From assembly GCA_009829735.1 (NCBI GenBank), contig CM020620.1, forward strand, positions 9,440,545-9,504,544: a stretch of DNA of 64,000 nucleotides, in the 5' to 3' direction. The DNA is from Pyropia yezoensis. Taxonomy: Eukaryota; Rhodophyta; Bangiophyceae; Bangiales; Bangiaceae. Shown piece by piece: positions 1-8,899 of the stretch. A program made the position numbers and the translations under genes. The first letter of the stretch is position 1; every line of letters starts with the position of its first letter. The notes beneath the pieces were generated by a model that ran no database searches, had not been told where the DNA came from, and saw only the letters and a program-made list of their open reading frames with translations.

Positions 1-415
1 TTTCGTCACGGCACTCGTCGTGCGATACGGCCTCGGCACAGGCACGCCCTGGCGCGTTGGCAGCGGCACCTTGGAGTTTCGCCAGCGAAAGTCAGCGGCA
101 ACTGCCGACCAGAACGTGCGACCCGCCTGGTCGGTCCCCACAATGGGATCTTGCGCAATGTCCTTGTACGCCTGGCACAAACAGGCGACGCTCAACGTCC
201 GTCATCGCCATGCCGCGGCCGGGCGAGCCTCCGAGCGCGTCCACGTCCGCCCCGCCCACCGCAACGCTGCCATCACTGTCCGTCTCTGCCACCACCGTGC
301 TCAAGGCCGCGTCAGAGTCGCCGGCAACGGTGGCGGGGCCACCCGCCGCAGGAACAACAGGCATGATGTCGTCCTCCTCCTCCTCAAAACCGGTGCCCAT
401 CTCCGCGGGAACCAC
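1..415 (-). pseudogene. SANT/NAM-like DNA-binding domain fragment, frameshifted, runs off left edge
   Basis: The minus strand from 415 reads an acidic segment (run of E/D near the start) down to about 185. After a one-base frame change near 180-190 it continues to the window edge as a recognisable domain: LCQAYKDIAQDPIVGTDQ followed by TFWSAVAADF. This spacing (L-C-x-A-Y-K, D-P-I-V-G-T-D-Q, F-W) matches the trihelix/Myb-SANT-like 'NAM-associated' DNA-binding domain that is common in plant and algal genomes, often multiplied by or derived from PIF/Harbinger-type transposons. Family assignment is from motif recognition; DNA binding is inferred. The first half is out of frame with the domain, so this is either a decayed copy, an intron-containing gene, or an assembly indel. 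The C-terminal part lies outside the window. Confidence 0.5.
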
Positions 416-1282
416 AAGGCCACCCGAGTTGGCCCGCCCCTGCTGCTCGTGTCCAGTAACTGGCCAGCTCTCTTCGTGCTTGTAAGGATTTCCCCCCTAA
501 TCCCATGCCTAATACTTAAGGGATAATATCTGGGACCTCTCCTTACAGATCCTGCCGAATCAACTCCTGGCAACATGGATCAACTCCTTGTATTGTGGGG
601 CATGACGCGGTGTACCTTCCAGACGCAAGATGAGTCAGCCGCTGTCTCACGGTGTCTGCCGGCCGCACGACAGCAGCCATCGACAGCCCATCATGGCCTG
701 TCGAAAGGCGCCACCGTCGGCACCCATGACGAGCCACATCTGCCACAGCTGGCGAGTCCGTTAAAATGTCCTCGCTGCAGCATTGCAGCGATGTGACTGG
801 CTAGCCGGCTGGCCGATTCGGCCGACTCGATCGAATCGTGCTTACACGCCTCTCGGACCTTCGGGCCGACTGGCGCCTGGAGCCGGCTGGGGCGGCGCCC
901 TAGGCGCCGCACGCCGGACCCCTTTGTTTGGGGCAAGCTGGGGCTGCACTCCTTTAGTGCGCACGCCCGCCCATGCTTTGTTCTGAGAGCCATGCTTTGT
1001 TTTTGGGCCGTTTTGTGCCTACCGGTGGAGCGACGGGGAAACGCATGCTTTGGGGCACCTCGGGTGCCCCGACGCGAGTATATAGTGCGTGAGTGTCGGC
1101 GCCACCGGGGGAGACCGGAAGGGCAACCACAGACACAGACCAAAGACGACCTTCACCCTTTGAACCCTCTCGATCACCACCGACGTCGCGCCGTCCTCTT
1201 CCCCAGACCCACCACCGTCACCACCTCCATCGTCTTCCCCGCACCCTGTCGCCCTATTGGCTGGCACGGGTCGCTGACACCA
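416..1282. other. No gene recognised
   Basis: I see only short overlapping open frames without family signatures. Nothing here supports a gene, an RNA or a repeat. Confidence 0.5.
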
Positions 1283-1774
1283 TCACGAGTACGTTGAGGG
1301 CTGCCCAAGTGTGAGTGGTTCCTCACAGTGCTCCCCGCCCAGGCTCGCAGGTGCGGGCGTGTCCTCGCAGCCACCGCCCTCTGCTGCAGCAGCTCCACCG
1401 TCACCTCCGCTCAGCTCTATGGCATCGTCCACCATGTCGGCAATGTCACAGCCATCCTCAGGCACCTGAACCGCCAAACCGTCCAGCGGGCCGCCCGTTG
1501 AGGCAGGGTCGGCCCACGACGGCGTGTCACAAGAACGCACACCAGCAATGCGCGCCTCGCATGCCGCAAAGCACGCGGCGGTAGGCCCGTGAGCCACATC
1601 CACAAGGGCCATCGAAATTGCCGCTTGCTCAGCGGGCGACAGGTCCTCTAGCCGGCGCGCGATACGGGCGTTTACGCCCGCGGAGGCGGTCGCGCCCCCG
1701 TCGGCTTGGTTGCCGCCGCTGGGGCTACCGCTAGGCTCACTAGACCCGCCACCCTCGCGGGGTCCACTGTTCAT
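1283..1774 (-). CDS. Hypothetical protein, Ala/Gly/Ser-rich N-terminus
   Basis: Open frame of 163 codons from an ATG at 1774. The N-terminus is a low-complexity Gly/Ser/Pro stretch. The middle (about residues 35-110) has mixed composition with a plausible helix containing RRLEDLSPAEQAAISMAL and then a cysteine-containing acidic segment. The tail is Gly/Ala/Glu-rich. No family is recognised. The sequence upstream on the same strand (about 1775-2105) is also partly open in other frames, so this may be one exon of a larger gene or a relic like its neighbours. Kept only because the middle looks like real protein and not like shadow translation. Confidence 0.25.
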   Translation of the reverse strand: MNSGPREGGGSSEPSGSPSGGNQADGGATASAGVNARIARRLEDLSPAEQAAISMALVDVAHGPTAACFAACEARIAGVRSCDTPSWADPASTGGPLDGLAVQVPEDGCDIADMVDDAIELSGGDGGAAAAEGGGCEDTPAPASLGGEHCEEPLTLGQPSTYS

Positions 1775-2158
1775 GACGGCACGGCCGCCAGCGACCTCAG
1801 CCGACGCGGCGACGTCGCCGCCCTGCCCGCCGCGCTCGCGGTCACGGCGGACTCAGGCATCCTCTTCATTGGCCAAGTCGGCGGCATAGGACGCAAGCCC
1901 GTGCACCTGGGCGTAGTCGCTGGTGGAGCGCCGGCTGCGGCGCCCGACCCGGCCGCCGACGACGCCCCCACCGCCACGGACAGAGCGCCTGATCCCGACG
2001 ACGACGGCACCACCTGTGTGGGAGATTGGGCCGGAATTCGGTACCAATACTTTGGAGATTCGGGTCAAGTAGACCCGACCGGAAGTCGAAATTCACCCGA
2101 CACACGATGGTGAGACCTTTGACTACTGGACGGAAATTCGACTAGGACTTCCGACATA

Positions 2159-3409
2159 CTAGAGCAGGGTAATGCTGCTGGTATTTGTTTCTTGGGATTT
2201 TTGCACGGGAGCCAGACGGATTTCTACGCTTTGAGTGCTTTGCATGTGGAGTGATTTGATTGGTTTGTTTGAGGGTTCATTTTCTGAGTGTTTTGAGGGG
2301 TTGCGTGAGCGTGTGGGGAGAGTTGATAAGGAGGGACAGCAAGGCGGGGAGAGCCCACCTTGGCTGGCGGAGCGAGTAAACACCGTCTGGCTCCGACACA
2401 TCTTGTTCGTGCATTGGTGAGTTGGCCCACTCACCACACGCAAGTCGCGTGTTCGGCTGTGTGAGGGTGCTTGCTTCCGGTGTCCCAAGTTGGGATATCG
2501 GCAATACTCCTCGTCCTTCCCTGACTCGCGGTTGGTGGTTGGGAGTACTGCTACAACCTGCACGACGGGAATGATTGTATACGGCGGCGGCGTCGTCGCG
2601 CGCCCGCCCGTCGCGCGCCCGCCCGATGAGTTCTCGGAGCGCGACTCCAACCATTGCGGGAGCCGCCCTCGCGCCTGCGGCTTCGCCGGCGGCTGCTGGG
2701 CATCCGCCCTGTCCTCGATGCGCCGCTTGACGTCCTCCTGCTGCTTGGGGTCCACTGCCCGGATCTCCTCCTCCAGCTACCGTACCAGCTTCTGGGCCGC
2801 CCACAGCGGCTCGCGCCGCTCCAGCCAGCGCGCTTGCGCGTCGCGATTCAGTTTCTCCCGCTCCTCCATCGACACGGGCGGGCCCAGCGGCTCCGTCCAC
2901 ACCTCGCCGGGCCGTAGCACCGCCGTCACGGGCTGCCACGGCACCGACACCACGGGCACCGCGCGCTCCCCGGGTGACAGTCATGCCGCGGGCCGGATGC
3001 TCTTTCCTCCGTCGGCGACCAGCCGGTCCAAGTCGTCCATGTCGACGCATTGGCCGTCCACACGGCCACGCACAGTGTAGAGAGGAAGGGGGGCCCACGT
3101 GCACAGGGCACCCGCTGGGCAAGGAGGTCGTTCGAAGCCAGTCGTCTGCAGGCGGCGACACGCGGAACAAAGGCGTCGCATGCCCCGTCGCTTCTGAGCC
3201 CCCGTTAAGTAGCCGTCGTTGTCGTCCTCGGCGACGCGCGGACCGCGACCCCCATCTCCCCCCCCGCCCCCCCGCCAGGCCCCACCTGCGCGAAACGCAC
3301 CGCCTAGGGCGTGCGCCGCCTCCGAGGGGCGCTGCCCACCGCCAGACCCGCCCAATCCCCCGCGGGCGTGCTCGGTCTGCATGCTGGGAAGAGGCAGTAC
3401 ACGCGCCAC
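2159..3409 (-). pseudogene. Decayed ORF with two in-frame stops (TGA, TAG)
   Basis: A single minus-strand frame runs from 3409 to 2159 and is broken by a TGA at 2981-2983 and a TAG at 2777-2779, with no frame change. The pieces read as continuous protein: an N-terminal Gly-rich region, a cysteine/arginine patch, an acidic stretch containing GQCVDMDDLDRLVADGGK, then VPWQPVTAVLRPGEVW, then a charged helical segment (SMEEREKLNRDAQARWLERR) and a glutamine/lysine-rich tail. I do not recognise the family; the charged tail and decay pattern suggest an old transposon protein. Other frames in this interval are less protein-like. Stops could alternatively mark introns. Confidence 0.35.
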
Positions 3410-3674
3410 AATGGTGCCCAGGCCGACGTAGGGCTGGGACCGTCACCCAGCATGCGCCGCAGCCAGAGCACTCTTGCTGTTGGATAGCTGCGCCGCAAGT
3501 CGCAAGCTGCGATCGCCGAAGAGGGGGCGGCAGTACGCAAAAGAGGGCACGCTGCCAACGCCCCTCGACATTGGGGTTGCCACCACACTAGAGCTCGTCG
3601 ACGCACGCACGGCGCAAGACCAAAAGAAGGCGGCTGACCCCCCCATTTCACTGGACGTGTGAGCATCAAGGGGC

Positions 3675-4190
3675 CAGCCGCCCGGCGGCAACAAGGTAGA
3701 AAAGGTGGTCCCACGGGCCACGAGAGGTGGCAGGGATGGGCACTTCACAGTGCCATCAACGTTGCTGGACTGGAGGGGCCCGTGTGGTTTGTGCCTCGCC
3801 AAGGATGATGGGTTGCCCAGAGTGGGACCAGGGTCCCTAGAGGCGGGGTGTCGGACACCAGAAGGTGAGACAGCGACGACCCACGCAGGAGGCCCGAAAA
3901 CGTTGATGGACGGGTCGCTGTAGCCGGCAGAGACGGCCCCTCGCAGCAGGACTGGCCACTTAGAGGGCCGAAAACGTTGTTGGACGGGGGTAGTCGGCCA
4001 CCAGGGGGTGCCACGCCGAGGAAGAGCCGCGCAGGGGGCCACAAACGTTGTTGGATGGCAGACAGCTGCAGGCACTTGCGGCCGCCGGCAACAAGAGGGG
4101 CCGACCACAATGCCACAGACGTTGCTGGACGGGAAGCAGACGCCAGCAGAGAGGGGCCCTACGAGCAGGGGGGGCGAGGAAATTCCGGGC
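3675..4190. repeat. ~74-bp minisatellite, at least five degenerate units
   Basis: A core close to GCCACAAACGTTGTTGGACG recurs at about 3752, 3893, 3967, 4038 and 4112. Spacings are 141 (twice about 71), 74, 71 and 74 bases. The sequence between cores also aligns loosely, with GCAG and GGCAACAAGAGG-like pieces. Observed directly. It has no clear coding frame. Confidence 0.65.
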
Positions 4191-6032
4191 GGCCACTTGG
4201 TGCGACCTCACGGGGGGCGTGGCGCGCAGGGAAACCAGCCGAGGGGGAACGCAACGCGACGGGGCCGCCAGAGGCGGCCCCGCCCGGGAGGGGGGGTGCC
4301 CGACGGAGAAGAGAAATGGCGGGGGGCGGGCGGATGTCCATGATACAAGGGAGCCCTGGGGGGGGAGGCCAGAGGCACCCCGCTCCACACACCTCGCCGC
4401 GTGGGTCGCGGTGTCGCGCAAGACCCGTCGACAGGGTGCACGCCCTCGGGGAACAGGCTTCCCAACGCGGAGCGGTCCAAGGGCGGCGTAGGGGCCGGAC
4501 TCATCCCGCACCATCATCCCAGTGGCCAGCTCCCTCATCTCATTGGAGGAAGCGGGGCGGTGTGGCTGGCCGTATCCAGACGCCACGCCGCGTCTATGGC
4601 AGCCCCGTGGCATCCCCGCGCGTGAAGCGTCAGCAGGGTGCACGGGAGGAGAGTGGTGGTGTAGCGTTATGGCCCCACGGACCCCAAAACCGCGCACACA
4701 CAGGAAGCCACAGACAGGCCAAGAAGGGACAGGTAAGAGCCCTTGCGTGGTCCACTCGCCCACCCTGTCAGAGGCGAAGGTTTCAAGGAGAAAAGCCCGA
4801 CGGAGCAAGAACCTAAAGCACTGTTGATATTCTAAGCTGGCCCCGGGGAGACCCCGGAGCTACCCTCAAGAACCTCCCCCCCCGACCCCTTCAGGGGCCC
4901 TGAGCGAGGCCCCCAGAGGGCGCCCCCAGCGGGCCAAGTGCCAGCAGGGCACCGGCCGCTCACCGGGCCAACATCAGTAAAATGCGCCACACCATTGAGG
5001 CCCCCATCTAATGGAACCATTTCGAAGCATGCCTGTATGGGATCCCTTCGTCCCATTACGAGGGGTGCTCTAATGGTGCCCATATGGACCCGTCCATTGG
5101 CACCTCCATTGGCACCTGGGATATACATTAAAACATTTGGTTTCTTCTTTCAGCATCGGCAGATGTATCATGGCGAGGGATACACTTTAAAAAGCCTACA
5201 CAGCGCACCCCCAGCTACGGAGAGGCGCCTTCACGTTCCTGCCAGCGCTCCACAGCTAGCTATACGCGCTGAAGCAACCAGCCAGCTGCACGGAGGGCGA
5301 GGCACCGCCTGCCAGCAAGCTGCATGCGCGGCGTCTCCCTCCACGGGTTCACCCTCGCCGCCGCCGTCACTACCCCCAGTGTTTCCATGCTGCTGCAGAA
5401 CCCTCCCCTCCATTCTCCCCCCCCCACTGCCACAGGAACCCACAGAAGCTCTCTCCCGCTAACGGCGTGCCGGTATTCTCTCGTCCCTCACCCGAACCTC
5501 CTTCCCCCAACGTACGTACCTGTCTCCATGGGCATCCACCCCAGCTCGCCTTGTACCTAGTCGGTGGTGTTATTTGCGAAATCACATCAGCGTCCACCGT
5601 GCGGCTTGGTGACTGACCATCCGCAGCCGGAAGCAGCAGCTATGCAGCGCTGCAACTGCCCGAAAGGAAATGGCGCTGGAGCGGTGGTAGCTGGTCCAGC
5701 CGCGTCCCTTACCAGCTCCGTCACCTCGGGCGCCGACGCCGCGCGAAGAATTCCCCACCGCCCCTTCCGCACTGCCCCCACCGTCGCCGCCGACGAAACC
5801 TTGGCCTTGTCCCCGCCGTCCCCCTTCGCCCCACCACACCCCTCGCCAGTGCGTCCTCGGCCGTCTCAACAGTCCCGCTCAAAAGCCCCTCCGTTTCCAC
5901 CTCCCTCCTTGTCCCCACCCCCGTCGTCGTCTCTGCCTCCCTCACCGTCCCCACCTTCCTTGCCGTCCGCACCCCCACGCGCCCCCCTCGAACCGACGAG
6001 CCATGAGCCCCTCGGCCAAGTCAGAGCGCTTG
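4191..6032. other. No gene recognised; host flank of the retrotransposon
   Basis: Low-complexity C/A-rich and G-rich DNA. A direct duplication TCCATTGGCACC lies at about 5092-5116. A pyrimidine-rich stretch ending CAG near 5153 resembles a 3' splice site, but no exon can be assigned to it. The proline/serine-rich frame at about 5740-6000 has no family signature. Confidence 0.4.
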
Positions 6033-6037
6033 GGGAG
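6033..6037. repeat. Target-site duplication GGGAG (left)
   Basis: GGGAG precedes the first LTR. The same five bases follow the LTRs that end at 15414 and 23439. A 5-bp duplication is usual for Ty3/gypsy integrases. Confidence 0.8.
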
Positions 6038-6506
6038 TGTGGCAAAAACCACAAGCACACACGACACCCAAGTTGGGGCGGTGTACAAGGGCTGCCTCCC
6101 GTGTCGGGGGAACCGGAAGAAGTGCAAGTCGCACACACTCTGTCCCTGTTGTGGGGCAAACCCCCCACGGACAAACAAGAGGATGGTGTGTGGTCCAACA
6201 GTTTCTTGGTCGGGACGGGGACGCAGGGCCAAGCCCCGCTGTCCCTCCCCTTATCCCCCCAGGGTCCACTCAGAATCTCGCCACTCAGAATCTCCCACCC
6301 CAGCACCTGCCCACCGGGCCACACGAAAATTCAAGACGATAAATGCAGAAAACCCTCAAATCCAAGTTGGATTTACTACTAAGCTAACTATCCCAAACTT
6401 AGGGAATATGGACCCAAATGCAGGGGGAGGAACGGATCAGGCTAGTGGCCTGCCGCCCCTTGCATGGCACGTGTTGCCCCCCTACCTGGGGGTCAATACT
6501 GCCACA
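6038..6506 (-). repeat. LTR, 3' end of element (469 bp)
   Basis: Nearly identical to 14945-15414 and 22971-23439. Starts TGTGGCA and ends TGCCACA. It contains a 14-bp direct repeat CCACTCAGAATCTC twice in a row (about 6267-6300) and a near-palindrome AAATCCAAGTTGGATTT at 6358-6374. The opposite (plus) strand is open across most of the LTR and encodes a cysteine-rich peptide. Confidence 0.92.
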
Positions 6507-6519
6507 CTCCCCTCTCCTC
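6507..6519 (-). promoter_or_regulatory. Polypurine tract (plus-strand primer)
   Basis: On the minus strand GAGGAGAGGGGAG lies directly against the 3' LTR. Position and composition are those of the RNase H-resistant primer of LTR retroelements. Confidence 0.8.
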
Positions 6520-6844
6520 AGTTCCGACCGACCCGGTCGGCCCTGTGAGGGGGTGCGTAAACGCACGTCTCGGCGTTGGGGGCGCGACTTGCTGTCCCCC
6601 AGCGTGTACGTAACGCGGATGTGGAGGCGGTCACGTTGACCGCCCCTCTCCTCAAGCTTGCCCACTCGGCAGCTTGCTTTCTTCAGTTCACACTTCACCT
6701 TCACCACCACCTCCCTTTCACTTTCCACTGGGCCGCCCCACGCTGGGGAGGCCACCCGTATACCCACGATCCGAGTCCCCCTCAACTCGAGGCGGGTCTC
6801 GTGCTGCGATAGCCAGAGCGTCTCTCCCCAACTTGGGGAGAGTC

Positions 6845-8788
6845 ATGGCGCCTCCGGGAGTGGAGACGGACTCTCTTGACGAGCGCATGGAGGACACCTC
6901 CTACGGTGCAGCACCCGCCGGGACTTCCGGCGGGGGCTCCGCGATCGCTCCGGGGGATGGGACTCCCGCGTCACCCGGCTTTGGGTTGACGGCGGGATCT
7001 CCCCCGGAGGCGGGACAAGTTGTCCCGCGTGAGGCCTTGGGGCGGTGGTTTTACCCCGCTTGGCCTCTTTATGAGGAGGGGTTGACTGTTTTACGCTGTG
7101 GCCGACTTGGCGCAGCGATGGGCCGGGTATGGGACCGCCTACGGGAGAAGTATCCCCGTAGGGTCGGGTTCCCGGCCGGCTTCAGGACGGACCAGTTTGC
7201 CTTCCTGGACGACGAGGAGGTTGAAGACGTCCAACGTGCCAAGGCCATGGCGGACCGCGGGGGAACTATCCCGGGTCCCGGCGACTTGCCGACCTTCACG
7301 TGGGACGCTGTGGCAACTCGCCCACCGTACCTCCACGAGGCCGATCCGCACACTCATCACTTTGATGTGCGGATGGAGAAAGACTTCCGGCGAGGTCCCT
7401 ACTTGGTGACCTCGGCTCAACTTGAGTTTCCTCAACAGTCTGCTGCCAGTAAGGAGCAGTACTATCCGAAGAAGCCCGAGTGGTGGCCTCAAGTTGAGGT
7501 CCCCTACGGGTTCCCGGCGTATTTGCCCCGGTTGCTTGACCACTTCGGCTCCGTCATGTTGACGGCTGCCCCTGATCACCTGGTGTGGGCCATGTTGGCC
7601 ACCCTGTGGCTCCTCGAGGTCATGTCGACCTGGGTGTCCTGTGTTCAGCGGCGGGGGATGCTCTGGCATCTCCCCCTCCGGCTCATCCAGGGTTTGGAAC
7701 AGCTCACCCCTCAGCTAGTTGCTGAGGGGTGCTCATCAGGACAACTCACTCTACTTGAGGAGATGCTCCGGCTCCATAAGTTTATCGAGTGGGAGAGCAT
7801 TGAGCACAAGTTGCGCCGCCCCACTCGTGGGCCCAAGGACGATGGCGCACTTCGCCAGTTCGTGTGGGTCGCTCGTGAACTTCACGACGGCCGTGTGGTC
7901 CTACGAGAGGGGTTGGGCATCGGGGACTACCCGTATGCCCCGGGGGTGGATCGCCACACTGCGCCACCCCCGGACAAGCCCATAGTTATGGCCGTGCCGT
8001 CCTATGATGACCACATGACTCAACCCACTGCGGGAGCCCCAAGTCGGGGTCGCAGTTACACCCGGGTACCGCCTCCTCGGCGGGCCCCTCCGCTTCCTGC
8101 GGTTCCTTTCCAACCTCACGGGAACATCCCGATCAGCGTGGCCGTGGAGTCTTCCACCCCGGTGTCCCCCAACTTGGGGGCCACCCTCCTGACGGTATAC
8201 CCCAAGTTGGTGTTGCCGCCCACGCCTCTAACCTCAGAGATGATGATCACCACGTTGGTGCGCACCATTTCCTGGTTGGCCGCGTCGACCGCAACCCTAC
8301 AGAGTTCCGAGACTCCTCAACTTGAGGAGCGTGTTCGTACTGCAGTAGCGACCGCGAGTTGCGAGTCGGTGGCGGAGTTTATGACAGCCGAGTTGGCTCG
8401 TATTGGGGCTATTATGCCCCAGCCAGCCCCACTTGGGCGTGGCAAACGTCGCGCGAGCCGGGCATACTCGCCTCCTCGCCGTCGTCGCCGACACTCTCGG
8501 CGCTCTCCCTCCGTGTCGAAAGACGAGTTGTCTTACTCCGTCTCGGAGTCCTCTACCCCGTCGGAGACGGAGTCTGTCCAGCGTCTGCGTCGCAAACTTG
8601 CGCGCAAGACCAGGCAGAAGAGTGGCCACGGTCGGCGCCACTTGCGCGACCGTGAGGGGCGCGACGGTTCCGACTTGGAGCCGCCGCCCCTTCCAACGAG
8701 TGGAGACCGTTATCGGCGTGGGTCTCGCCGCTTGCCTCCACGGGAGGGCGAGGGCCGTGGAGTGGGAGAGTCTAGCATGCGTGCCTAG
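6845..8788 (+). CDS. Antisense ORF of the gypsy element, unknown function, Arg/Ser-rich C-terminus
   Basis: Plus-strand frame open from 6674 to 8788. The ATG at 6845 (context GTCATGG) is a more likely start than 6674, giving about 647 residues; the 6674 start would give 704. It faces pol tail to tail, 111 bases apart, and lies between pol and the 3' LTR. About residues 1-60 are Gly/Ser/Pro-rich. The centre (about 60-330) is globular, rich in Trp/Tyr/Leu, for example FYPAWPLYEEGL and PEWWPQVEVPYGFPAYLPRL. Then comes a Pro/Ser linker. The C-terminal ~120 residues are basic, RS-like, with PPRRRRRHSRRSPS. No family is recognised. Extra antisense ORFs occur in some plant gypsy lineages and deltaretroviruses encode an antisense protein, but homology is not claimed. 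A pyrimidine tract ending CAG at 6684-6686 could be a splice acceptor for an upstream exon. Confidence 0.6.
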   Translation: MAPPGVETDSLDERMEDTSYGAAPAGTSGGGSAIAPGDGTPASPGFGLTAGSPPEAGQVVPREALGRWFYPAWPLYEEGLTVLRCGRLGAAMGRVWDRLREKYPRRVGFPAGFRTDQFAFLDDEEVEDVQRAKAMADRGGTIPGPGDLPTFTWDAVATRPPYLHEADPHTHHFDVRMEKDFRRGPYLVTSAQLEFPQQSAASKEQYYPKKPEWWPQVEVPYGFPAYLPRLLDHFGSVMLTAAPDHLVWAMLATLWLLEVMSTWVSCVQRRGMLWHLPLRLIQGLEQLTPQLVAEGCSSGQLTLLEEMLRLHKFIEWESIEHKLRRPTRGPKDDGALRQFVWVARELHDGRVVLREGLGIGDYPYAPGVDRHTAPPPDKPIVMAVPSYDDHMTQPTAGAPSRGRSYTRVPPPRRAPPLPAVPFQPHGNIPISVAVESSTPVSPNLGATLLTVYPKLVLPPTPLTSEMMITTLVRTISWLAASTATLQSSETPQLEERVRTAVATASCESVAEFMTAELARIGAIMPQPAPLGRGKRRASRAYSPPRRRRRHSRRSPSVSKDELSYSVSESSTPSETESVQRLRRKLARKTRQKSGHGRRHLRDREGRDGSDLEPPPLPTSGDRYRRGSRRLPPREGEGRGVGESSMRA

Positions 8789-8899
8789 TTGGCAGCTGCC
8801 TTTGTTGTGAGAGTGTGAGGGTTAGGGCTGTAGTTAAAAGCCACTCTGCGTACCACTTCGACTTGAAGCACTCTCGTGGCACTGTTGCTCGGCCTTCCC
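8789..8899. other. Convergent intergenic spacer between antisense ORF and pol
   Basis: 111 bases separate the antisense ORF stop from the pol stop. GTGAGGG at about 8814 and CCCTCAC at about 8897 could pair. The spacer presumably holds 3' processing signals for one or both strands, but no canonical poly(A) signal is evident. Confidence 0.4.

Noticed and set aside
2277-3446. Single 389-codon minus frame without stops
   Set aside because: Its composition is Arg/Gly/Trp-rich without order. The neighbouring frame, although interrupted by stops, reads as real protein.
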